From Aureococcus anophagefferens (lineage: Eukaryota > Sar > Pelagophyceae > Pelagomonadales > Pelagomonadaceae): a stretch of DNA of 64,000 bases. A program made the translations under genes and the position numbers. Under the pieces are notes generated by a model. That model did no database searches, was not told the origin of the DNA, and worked only from the letters and a program-made list of their open reading frames with translations. Below are positions 49,710 to 57,343 of the stretch, piece by piece (the stretch's first letter is position 1; each line of letters begins with the position of its first letter). The stretch lies in the NCBI RefSeq assembly GCF_000186865.1, contig NW_008705570.1, positions 323,261-387,260 on the forward strand, given 5' to 3'.

Positions 49710-52256
49710 ATGGCGCTCGCATGCTCCGAGAGACGGGCGCGCCCGACTAGCCGATCTTGCCTCGTCGCGCTGGCGTTCCTGGCCACGACGAGCGCCCTGC
49801 GCGTCGGCGGCCCGAGCAGTCCCAAGCGCGTGCCGCCCCTGGGCGTGTCGACCCTCGACAAGCCCATCGTGGCCGCGGAGACGCCGAAGGCGCGGCCGCC
49901 GCCGCCGCTGTCCGACGCCGTCGACATGGTCGGGCTCGACGACGTCTTCGAGGACGACGAGCCCACGACGCTGACCGTCGAGGACGGCAAGGCGACGCAG
50001 AACCCCATCGGCTACGCCCTCGACTCCTTCACGGGCGTCGTCTTCAGCCTGCTCCATCTCGTGGACGACTCGGGCATCGTCGACAGCAGCAAGAATCTTC
50101 GGGTCTTATGGGCGCGCGCGCTGCTCGACCACGCGGGCGAGCTCGAGGACCCCGTCGCGAGGGAGCTCCTCCCGAAGCTCACGCGCGACGTGACGAAATG
50201 GGACGCGCTCCAGCCTTTGGCGAAGTTCGCGGAGTTCGTCACGAGCCGGACGAAGTTCATCGACGGCGCCCTCGACGAGTACCTCGCCGCGGCGAAGGCC
50301 CTGCCCGAGACCGCCGACGGCGGCCCCGTCCAGGTCGTCGTCATCGGCGCGGGGTTTGATACCAGGGCCATGCGCTACGCGGAGCGCTCCAAAGCCGAGA
50401 ACGTCAAGTTCTTCGAGCTCGACCTCCCGCACGTCTGCGAGGGCAAGGGCCGGCTCTGGGACACCTGGGCCGCGGGCAAGGACTTCACCAAGCCCCAGTA
50501 CGTGCCCTACGACCTCAACGACGCCGGCGACCCGTCGAAAATCTCCGCGATGGACGCGCTGCGGGACCGGGGCTTCGACCCGGCCGTGCCGACGCTCTTC
50601 TGCTCCGAGGCCGTGCTCTTCTACGTCGACGACGCGCCGAAGCGCAAGCTCTTCGAGACGCTCCTCCTCAGCGCGTCGACGCACCCGGAGTCCGCCGTCG
50701 TCCTCACGGACAACCTCAAGCCGCTGCTGATCTCGCCCTTCAGCCACGAGGCGCGCGCGTTCTTTGGGCAATCCGACTTCGAGCTCGTGAAGCACTCCGC
50801 GCGCTGGGGCGGCGCCGTCCACTACGCCTTCGCGGCGAAGCAGGGGTCCCGGCTCTTGACCCACTTCCAGCGCGACGCGACGGAGATCAAGAACTCGTTC
50901 CTGCCCATCTCCGGCGACGGCGCGGCGCTCCGGCGCGACGCGCCGTCCTTCGACGACGCGTGGTACGCCGTCTGCTACGACTGGCAGCTCGAGCGCCAGG
51001 CGGGCGACGACGGCGACGAGCTCGGCTTCACGCCCTACGCGACGCGGCTCTTCGGCGAGCCCCTGGTGCTCTACAAGGACGCGAGCGGCTCGATCAACTG
51101 CGTCGCGGACGCGTGCCCGCACCGGTCCGCGCCGCTGTCCATGGGCCGCGTCGGCGACGACGGGAACCTGCGCTGCTTCTACCACGGCTGGGCCTTCGGC
51201 GCCGAGGGGGAACGGGTCGACGTGCCCGGCGGCAAGAACTCGGGGCCCTCGAAAACGGGCAAGAAGTGCGCGGGCTCCGCGAAGCACTTCGCCGTCGCCG
51301 ACGTCGACGGCCTCGTCTACGTCTGGCGGGGCAACGTGCTCGAGGCGGACCTGGATTTGCTTCCTCGGAAGGTGCCGGACGCCACGCCGACGCACGCCGT
51401 CGACACGGTCCTCGATTACCGCGTGGGCTTCGAGTACATCGTCGAGAACAACCTCGACTCCGTCCACCTCTTCCACCTCCACGACGGGTCCATCCCGCCC
51501 ATCGCGGCGCTGGGCATGCGCCGCGACAACGTGAAGAACCTGCTCATGAAGCCCTTCGCCGACGACGTCGGCGTCGGCCACGTCGGCAAGCTCAAGGGCG
51601 CGCTCAAGCCCAACAAGCTCGTGCGCTTCGACGCGCCGAACGTCGTGCGCCACGGCGGCGTGTCCGGCTTCCACGAGGAGTTCCACATCGTGCCCGTCGC
51701 GCCGCACCGGACGCGGGTATTGCTGCGGCAGCACCTGCCCAAGGGGCCCATCCTCACGACGCTCCTGGGCGTGCCCGGCGTCAACGCGACGCTCGACAAG
51801 CTCGTAAACAACTGGAACTACCACATCGGCCTCGAGGACTACAACGTCATGCAGGGCCAGCAGCACATGATCGACGACCTGGGCGCGCCGCGCATCAACG
51901 CCGGCGGCAAGGGCGACGACCTCATCGCGCGGTTCTACGACTGGCGGGCCAAGGCCATGGAGAACGACGGCGGGTCGCCCTACTTTGACAAGTGGGCGCC
52001 GCGGTCCGACGGCGGCGACGGGCCCCGGGATTCCTACGGCCGGACGACCGTGCCCGACGGCGCCGCGCCGCGGGACTACAGCGACGTCGACGACGGGCCC
52101 CAGGGCACGCTCGGCATCAAGGAGACCTTCCACGCCGTCCACCCCGTCGCCGATTTCCCGCCGGCGAACCCGGAGCCGTACCTGCCGCTGTGGGACGCGC
52201 AGGCGGGCCTCTTCTCCGCGCTCGGCATCAAGTCCGGCTTCAACCCCGACAAGTGA
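49710..52256 (+). CDS. Methyltransferase (LCMT-like)-Rieske oxygenase (PAO-like) fusion, probably plastid-targeted
   Basis: The protein is 848 aa, single exon. The N-terminus (RSCLVALAFLATTSALRVGG) looks like a signal peptide plus transit region. Residues ~90-390 resemble leucine-carboxyl-methyltransferase/PPM1-type SAM enzymes: RTKFIDGALDEYLAA, VVVIGAGFDTRAMRYAE (SAM loop), FFELDLPHV, LFCSEAVLFYVDD. Residues ~410-790 are a Rieske non-haem oxygenase of the pheophorbide a oxygenase/chlorophyllide oxygenase type: CPHRSAPLSMG...CFYHGW (C-x-H, C-x2-H, near 469-492) and VENNLDSVHLFHLH (mononuclear iron Asp/His/His, near 580-592). Such oxygenases act on chlorophyll derivatives in plastids. The methyltransferase half might modify a related carboxyl group. 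Function of the fusion is inference; the two domain assignments are strong. Confidence 0.85.
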   Translation: MALACSERRARPTSRSCLVALAFLATTSALRVGGPSSPKRVPPLGVSTLDKPIVAAETPKARPPPPLSDAVDMVGLDDVFEDDEPTTLTVEDGKATQNPIGYALDSFTGVVFSLLHLVDDSGIVDSSKNLRVLWARALLDHAGELEDPVARELLPKLTRDVTKWDALQPLAKFAEFVTSRTKFIDGALDEYLAAAKALPETADGGPVQVVVIGAGFDTRAMRYAERSKAENVKFFELDLPHVCEGKGRLWDTWAAGKDFTKPQYVPYDLNDAGDPSKISAMDALRDRGFDPAVPTLFCSEAVLFYVDDAPKRKLFETLLLSASTHPESAVVLTDNLKPLLISPFSHEARAFFGQSDFELVKHSARWGGAVHYAFAAKQGSRLLTHFQRDATEIKNSFLPISGDGAALRRDAPSFDDAWYAVCYDWQLERQAGDDGDELGFTPYATRLFGEPLVLYKDASGSINCVADACPHRSAPLSMGRVGDDGNLRCFYHGWAFGAEGERVDVPGGKNSGPSKTGKKCAGSAKHFAVADVDGLVYVWRGNVLEADLDLLPRKVPDATPTHAVDTVLDYRVGFEYIVENNLDSVHLFHLHDGSIPPIAALGMRRDNVKNLLMKPFADDVGVGHVGKLKGALKPNKLVRFDAPNVVRHGGVSGFHEEFHIVPVAPHRTRVLLRQHLPKGPILTTLLGVPGVNATLDKLVNNWNYHIGLEDYNVMQGQQHMIDDLGAPRINAGGKGDDLIARFYDWRAKAMENDGGSPYFDKWAPRSDGGDGPRDSYGRTTVPDGAAPRDYSDVDDGPQGTLGIKETFHAVHPVADFPPANPEPYLPLWDAQAGLFSALGIKSGFNPDK

Positions 52257-52804
52257 GCGTCGAGACGGCCCTGTACATCGCCGCGTCCCCGCGTTCCCGG
52301 GCCGCGCCGCCGGAGCAGCTCGGTTTCCTCCCGGAAGCCTGAGCGCCCGCGCGCGCCCGGGACCGGGGGCCGGCGCACCCCCGCCACCGCTTCGATTTCG
52401 CCCGCGAACTCGCCCCGCACCAAGTAACCACGTGGAACGCACGACGTCGAGGGCAGGGTGTTACAGGGGGGGGGGGACATAACATGGGCCGCGGGAGCCG
52501 GAGGCCCCGGGGGCGGCAGTCACATCGAGCAACGAAGGTGCGCGGCCGCCGCGCGAAGATTGGGCGCGGCGGCGGGACAGGGGGCATCAAAAGAAGACAG
52601 TCCGGAGTGCGGATGGGCGCGGCGCCGGCGTGGCGCGCGACTTTTCAGGGCGGCGCGTCCAGAAGAAGGACTCGCGCCGGGATGAAGTGTGAAGCTGTTT
52701 CAAAGGTGACATGGATCTTGCTGGTGGAGCGGGGGGCACGGGCGCCCCCCCTTGGAGATAGGTGGTGCGACGTTGGAGGCGTCGCGGAGCTTGGTGTGTT
52801 GAAT
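52257..52804. other. Convergent intergenic region, no gene recognised
   Basis: A 548-bp stretch lies between the stops of the Rieske fusion (plus) and the PARP-finger gene (minus). It contains a G13 tract near 52464 and C- and G-rich runs, with no convincing ORF homology. It presumably holds 3' UTRs. Confidence 0.5.
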
Positions 52805-54235
52805 TCAGGCGTCGTCGACCCAGGACACGCGGCCCGCGTCCCGGGCGAGCGACAGGGGCAGGAGCGCGGCGACCTTGTCGAGCTTGACGATGGCCTCGCA
52901 GACCGTGTAGGCCTCGACGACGCCGCGGCGCACGCGGCCGCGGAACGACACGTCGCAGACGGCGCCCGGGGGCTTCCAGTCGTCGATGGACGCGCCGCGC
53001 CAGTCCGGCGGGACCTGGAAGGACGCGCGGGGCCCGTCGCGGTCGATGGCGGCGAGCTCGCCGACGGCGCCCTTCAAGACGTCGTCGTCGAGGCTCGCGT
53101 CGTCCGACGCCTCGCTGGGCGCGTCGTCCTTCTTCTCCGCCGCCGCCGGCGCCTCCGCGGCGGCGGCCCGGGCCGCGGCGAAGGCCTTGGCCGCGAGGTC
53201 CGCGACGGCCGGCGACGCGCCGGCGGCCCACTCGGGGCACTCGGGCGCGCCGCCGTCCCGGGCCGCGGGCCGCGGCGCGAGCGCCCGGACCGGCGGCGGC
53301 GGGTCCGCCGCCGCGGCCTTCTTCTTCGCCGGCGGCTGCGCCGGCGGGGGCGCGAGGGCCGGCCGCTTCGCCAACGGCGCCGCGACGCTCGGCACGGGCG
53401 CCGGCGGCGACGGCGGCGGGAGCGCGGCGACGACGGGCGCGGGCGGCGGCGCGCGCCGCGGCGGCGCCGCGGGCGCCGCGGGCGACGGCGGCGGCGACGG
53501 CGACGGGGGCGGTGTGAGGTAGGCGCCGACGGGCGGCGTCCAGGCGTGCGGGCCCCAGAGGTGGGGCGGCGCCAGCGCGCCCGGCGGCGGCGGGCTCGGC
53601 GCGCGGTAGCGGCTCCGGCGCGAGAGCGGGACGGCGACCTGGATGCGGTAGCGGTCGTCGGGCTTGAGGAAGGCGAAGTTGGCGATGTCGTCGACGCAGG
53701 TGATCGTCTTCGTGCCGCGGCACGCGCGCGTGAAGGACCGGAAGATGCACGGGACCTGCGCGCGACGACGCGCGTCGGGCACGGGACGAGAACCGTCGAG
53801 GGAAAGACGCGGGCCGCGCGCGTGATACCAGTGCGTGCGGCCGTGGACGGAGTTGAGGCTCGGGGGGATCTTGCCGATGCGCAGGTCGCCCTGGGCGATG
53901 AAGGCTGCGCACTTGGCGTCGCGGCATTTCGCGCGGCTGTCGATGGCGTACTCGGCGACGAACTTGTTGCTGCCGAGCTTCCCCGCGAGCAGCCCGCCGA
54001 TGTGGCCGTGGCCCTGGGCCGCCGCGCGGCTCCGCGCGGCCTTGGCGGCGGGCTGGTCCCGCCCGCCGAAGGGATCGTCGCCGGCCCAGGCGAGGGCGCC
54101 GCCGCGGCCCGGGGCAGCCTTGCCGGGGGCGTAGGCGTCGGCCAGCGGGCGGGCCTCGCCGCCGGGCGCCGCGAGGGGCCGCGCAGCGCCCGGGGGCCAC
54201 AGGGGGGCGCCCCCCGGGGCCACCCCGCGGATCAT
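52805..54235 (-). CDS. PARP-type zinc-finger protein with Pro/Ala-rich region
   Basis: Minus-strand start is ATG 54235 (MIRGVAPGGAPLWPPG). A PARP-type finger lies at residues ~95-155: EYAIDSRAKCRDAKCAAF, GDLRIGKIP, THWYH. Removing 53756-53821 (66 bp, GC-AG) joins WYH to VPCIFRSFTRA and yields the H-x2-C that the family requires; unspliced, the frame stays open but the last ligand is 25 residues away. The first pair is C-x4-C instead of C-x2-C. A long Pro/Ala-rich segment and a C-terminal conserved-looking part (ASFQVPPDWRGASIDDWKPP, VCDVSFRGRVRRGVVEAY) follow. No PARP catalytic domain is present. Such fingers bind DNA breaks, so a DNA-repair or chromatin role is plausible. Confidence 0.7.
   Translation of the reverse strand: MIRGVAPGGAPLWPPGAARPLAAPGGEARPLADAYAPGKAAPGRGGALAWAGDDPFGGRDQPAAKAARSRAAAQGHGHIGGLLAGKLGSNKFVAEYAIDSRAKCRDAKCAAFIAQGDLRIGKIPPSLNSVHGRTHWYHARGPRLSLDGSRPVPDARRRAQVPCIFRSFTRACRGTKTITCVDDIANFAFLKPDDRYRIQVAVPLSRRSRYRAPSPPPPGALAPPHLWGPHAWTPPVGAYLTPPPSPSPPPSPAAPAAPPRRAPPPAPVVAALPPPSPPAPVPSVAAPLAKRPALAPPPAQPPAKKKAAAADPPPPVRALAPRPAARDGGAPECPEWAAGASPAVADLAAKAFAAARAAAAEAPAAAEKKDDAPSEASDDASLDDDVLKGAVGELAAIDRDGPRASFQVPPDWRGASIDDWKPPGAVCDVSFRGRVRRGVVEAYTVCEAIVKLDKVAALLPLSLARDAGRVSWVDDA
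53756..53821 (-). other. Probable 66-bp GC-AG intron in the PARP-finger gene
   Basis: Excision is inferred from the zinc-finger pattern: CAC|GC at the donor and CGCGCAG|GTC at the acceptor bring His and Cys to H-x2-C spacing. The length is a multiple of three and has no stop, so retention would go unnoticed by frame alone. No 8-bp duplication matches across the junction. Confidence 0.5.
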
Positions 54236-54326
54236 CGTCCACCGCGGACGACTACGAGGCCACCACCGACCAAGTGGAAGGCCGCGACGGCCCAACAATA
54301 ATGGATATAGTCGGGGATTCCTAGAT

Positions 54327-55796
54327 ATGTTTTTGTGCGTCGTGATGATGGGAATGTTGACGCTTCTCGAACTCGCCGCCGCACCGAACGAACAGTCCTT
54401 GCTCGCCGGCGTCATGGCGCGCCTCGGGGGCATCCACGAGGAAGGCCTCTTCGGCGGCGTGCCGGCGTTCGTGGATCGCGCGCTCGCCCCGGGCTACAGC
54501 GACCAGACCAAGGCGCTGTCCCTGAAGTCGACGGCCAGGGACATCGCGACCCTGCGCCACTTCTTCCTCTCGCCGAACCTCGTCTGGTTCGCCATGGCCC
54601 TGGCCATGCACCTGGGCTGCCCCTACGACGTCGACGATGCGGCCGCGGGCTGGGCGCGGGGCTGGGTCCTGAAGCGGCTCGCGCTGAACTTTTCGGTGGC
54701 GTTCGCCTACTACGGCTACTGGCACTTCATGCTCTACCGCACGAAAGACCAGGGCGGCGCGAGCCGCAAGTACGAACCCGACTCCTGGCCGACGGCGGGC
54801 AACATGGCCCACAATTTGTGGTACTGGTCGCTGGGCGTGGCCCAGTGGACGTTCTGGGAGTGCGCGATGTGTAGAATTTGGGGAACCGGCGGCGCGGACT
54901 TCGCGACGGACGCGGCGGTTTTCGGAGATTACACATTACTCCTGAAGAACGCGGCGGTCCTGCTCCTGGTCCCCGTCTGGCGGGACTTCCATTTCTATGT
55001 CGCGCACCGCTTCCTCCACGTCCGCGCGTGCTACAAGTACGTGCACGGCCTGCACCACAGGAACGCGGACCCGGAGCCCTTCTCGGGCATGTGCATGCAC
55101 CCCGTCGAGCACCTGTACTACTTCTCCAACGCCTTCTTCCCGACGCTGCTCGTCGACGGGCTCAGCCCGCTCGTGTTTCTGTGGGTCTTCGTGCACCTGT
55201 CGATCGCGCCCGGCGCCGGGCACTCGGGCTTCGAGGACCACTTCCAGGCGGACCAGTACCACTACCTGCACCATCGCAAGTTCGAATGCAACTACGGAAG
55301 CCCCTCGTCGGCCTTTTTGGACCAGTTCTTCGGCACGTTCCGCGAGAAGCTGGGGAAATCGGGCGCGTACTCGGGCGGCGCGGCCGACGAGCAGACGGCG
55401 GACGCGTTCGCGAAGCCGAACAAGGACGGCAGCGACCCCGCGGCCAAGGGGCCCAGGGGCAGAACGGTCTGGTCCAAGGAGGGCTACCTCGGCCGCCCCC
55501 AGAGCGCGACGCACTTTGTGTATTCCTGCGTGGTCACGCCCGCGCTGGCGGCGCTCGCGGTTTCTGTCGCTGTGGGCCCCGCGCTGTCCGAGCGCGACGC
55601 GTCCCTGGCCGCGCTCCTCGTGAGCGTCTTTCCCGTCGTCGCCGCGCTGGTGCTCTGCTGGGTGTCGCGCGACGCGCTCTCCTGGCGCTGGCCCTTCCAC
55701 AAGGAACGCGGCGCGTTCCTCCTCTTCCAGGCCCTCGCGGGCCTCTGCTGCGTCCTCCCCGTCTTCATGGCCACGCGCCTCGTCGCGCTCGCGTGA
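54327..55796 (+). CDS. Sterol desaturase/fatty acid hydroxylase superfamily membrane enzyme
   Basis: The protein is 489 aa, ATG 54327, single exon. The di-iron histidine boxes are intact: HFYVAHRFLH (H-x4-H, near residue 226), HGLHHRN (H-x2-HH, near 244) and HYLHHRK (H-x2-HH, near 314). At least five hydrophobic segments flank them, including LLLKNAAVLLLVPVW before box 1 and a C-terminal pair (VVAALVLCWVS, LLFQALAGLCCVLPVFMATR). The family includes C-4 methylsterol oxidase, C-5 sterol desaturase and alkylglycerol monooxygenase. Box spacing fits, but I cannot assign the substrate. The C-terminal ~130-residue extension beyond the last His box, with further helices, is unusual. It probably resides in the ER membrane. 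Confidence 0.85.
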   Translation: MFLCVVMMGMLTLLELAAAPNEQSLLAGVMARLGGIHEEGLFGGVPAFVDRALAPGYSDQTKALSLKSTARDIATLRHFFLSPNLVWFAMALAMHLGCPYDVDDAAAGWARGWVLKRLALNFSVAFAYYGYWHFMLYRTKDQGGASRKYEPDSWPTAGNMAHNLWYWSLGVAQWTFWECAMCRIWGTGGADFATDAAVFGDYTLLLKNAAVLLLVPVWRDFHFYVAHRFLHVRACYKYVHGLHHRNADPEPFSGMCMHPVEHLYYFSNAFFPTLLVDGLSPLVFLWVFVHLSIAPGAGHSGFEDHFQADQYHYLHHRKFECNYGSPSSAFLDQFFGTFREKLGKSGAYSGGAADEQTADAFAKPNKDGSDPAAKGPRGRTVWSKEGYLGRPQSATHFVYSCVVTPALAALAVSVAVGPALSERDASLAALLVSVFPVVAALVLCWVSRDALSWRWPFHKERGAFLLFQALAGLCCVLPVFMATRLVALA

Positions 55797-56128
55797 GAAA
55801 CGGCGCGCTTAACGATTTCGAGCTGTCGGAGCGCCGAGCGCGTCTCGTGCGCCGTCACGACGGTCGGACGCCGTCGACCGGCGCGCTCGCCGAAGAACAA
55901 CCAAGCCAGCGGCAGCACGCTGATGCTATGGAGCTGACGCAGCACTGCTGAACACGCGCATCGCAACTCGTCGCTGAACACGCGCATCGCAGCTCGTCGA
56001 GGCACCATCTGCAACGCAGAGCAGCGCCTATCGTCGCAGTCACCATTGGGAACGCCTTGCTCGCCGCGTGTCGCACGACGGGGAACGCCTTGCTCGCGGC
56101 CTGTCGCGGCGTGCGCCGGCGCCGGGCC
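55797..56128. repeat. Intergenic region with short tandem duplications
   Basis: A 332-bp stretch between two same-strand genes. Two 26-bp units start at 55948 and 55974 (CTGAACACGCGCATCGCA). Two 33-bp units start at 56048 and 56081 (GGGAACGCCTTGCTCGC). The downstream gene's promoter must lie here. Confidence 0.6.
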
Positions 56129-57335
56129 ATGAGCGCCCTGCTCAGCGCGGGCCCCGGCGCGCCGGCGACGCCGCCGTCCCATGCCCCCCTGCCGGCGCCG
56201 TCGTCCGCGAGCTCGCTGGCGACGCTCGGCAGCCGGTCGGCCTTCGACGTCTTGAGCGACGGCCCGCTCGAGCACGTGCTCACGTTCCTCGATTGCAAGG
56301 CCCTCTGCGTGTCCAAGGTCGCCATGCGCGACTTCTTAACCGTCACCGCCCACCCGCGCTTCGTCGCCCGCCTCAAGCGGCTCCGCGGCTTCGACGACGC
56401 GCCCATGGCGCCCATGGTCGACGCGCGCGAGCGGTCGTTCCACCTCGACACGGCCGCGCTGGCCACGACGGTCGAGCGCGTCGCCGTCTTCGAGGAGCTC
56501 CGGGCCCTCGAGCGGAACCACGTCGCCTTCCACCTCGCGACGCTGACGCCGACGCGTAGATCCGCGCGGCTCGTCGCCAAGTGGGTCGGGCTCCTCAAGC
56601 GCCACCCGTCGCTCCGCGTGCGAATCGACGCGCACTGCGGCGTCGGCGCACCGGCCTCCATCGCCCCGGAGCACTCCGTCCGGCGCGCCCTCAAGGTCGC
56701 GTCCATGTTCAAGCGCGCGGGCGTCGCTGTCGAGCGGCAGGCTGTGTGCAAATCAACCAGTGAGCTGGGACGTCGGGGCCAAACTTCAGAATTCTCTAGC
56801 TCGGTCAAATCGAAGTCGATTCGGCTGATTTTTGGACGAATCGATTGCTCTCAGCGAGTTCTCGAAGCACGGCGGAAGTGCTCGTGTCAAAACATTCGAA
56901 TACGCGCACTTCGAAGTCGGGTTGAAGATTTGAGTTCCACGCAGACGGCAAGAGGCGCTCGCGTGGTCCTACGACGTCGGCCTCGCGCACTTCTGGCCGC
57001 CGAGCCAGGAGTTCGCGCGCGCGGAGATCTACGCGTCCTTCCCGCAGGCGGGGCCGGCCTTCGCGCCGTCGCTGCCGCGCTACTACGACAACATGCGCCC
57101 CGCCGCGCGCCTGTCGTCCGACATCCTCCGGGAGATCCTGTCGCAGGACGACGACACCGACGAGCTGCCCGAGTCCGACGACGACGACGACGAGGACGAG
57201 GACGACTCCGTCGGCGGCGGGCACGTGTACGCCTCGGACAGCGACGGCGACGACACGGGCGGGTCGTCCGAGGAGGAGGAGGACGACGACGGCGAGGCGC
57301 CCGCGTACGAGCCGCTCCTCGAGGAGGCGGCCTAA
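56129..57335 (+). CDS. F-box-like protein with OmpA-like domain (introner-split)
   Basis: Exons are 56129-56733 and 56945-57335 (331 aa, GC-AG splicing of an introner; a GT-AG alternative 56744-56954 also keeps the frame). Residues ~45-85 resemble an F-box (LSDGPLEHVLTFLDCKALCV). Residues ~150-230 resemble the peptidoglycan-binding OmpA fold: VAKWVGLLKRHPSLRVRIDA, HCGVGAPASIAPEHSVRRAL and KVASMFKRAGVAVERQEALA, that is the strand-loop-helix with R-A-x2-V-x3-L. The C-terminal ~60 residues are highly acidic. F-box proteins recruit substrates to SCF ubiquitin ligases; what an OmpA-like fold would bind in a eukaryote is unknown. The next gene, convergent and 8 bp away, is also F-box-like. Confidence 0.65.
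56742..56944 (+). mobile_element. Introner, family B, sense orientation
   Basis: Termini are CTGTGTGCAAATCAA and TTGAGTTCCACGCAG. Duplications are GCGGCAGG (56734-56741) and ACGGCAAG (56945-56952), 6 of 8 identical. Excision of one duplication plus the element restores VERQEALAW. It is closely similar to the copy at 29936 throughout. Confidence 0.85.
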
Positions 57336-57343
57336 CTACATTT

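Noticed and set aside
53756..53850. Direct repeat GTCCCGTG inside the PARP-finger intron as another introner duplication
   Set aside because: Excision between these two copies (32 bp) would break the reading frame and the zinc finger; no terminal similarity to introner families was seen.
55484..56808. Long minus-strand ORFs across 55484-56808
   Set aside because: They are antisense to well-supported genes and rich in Arg/Ser/Ala with no recognisable domain.
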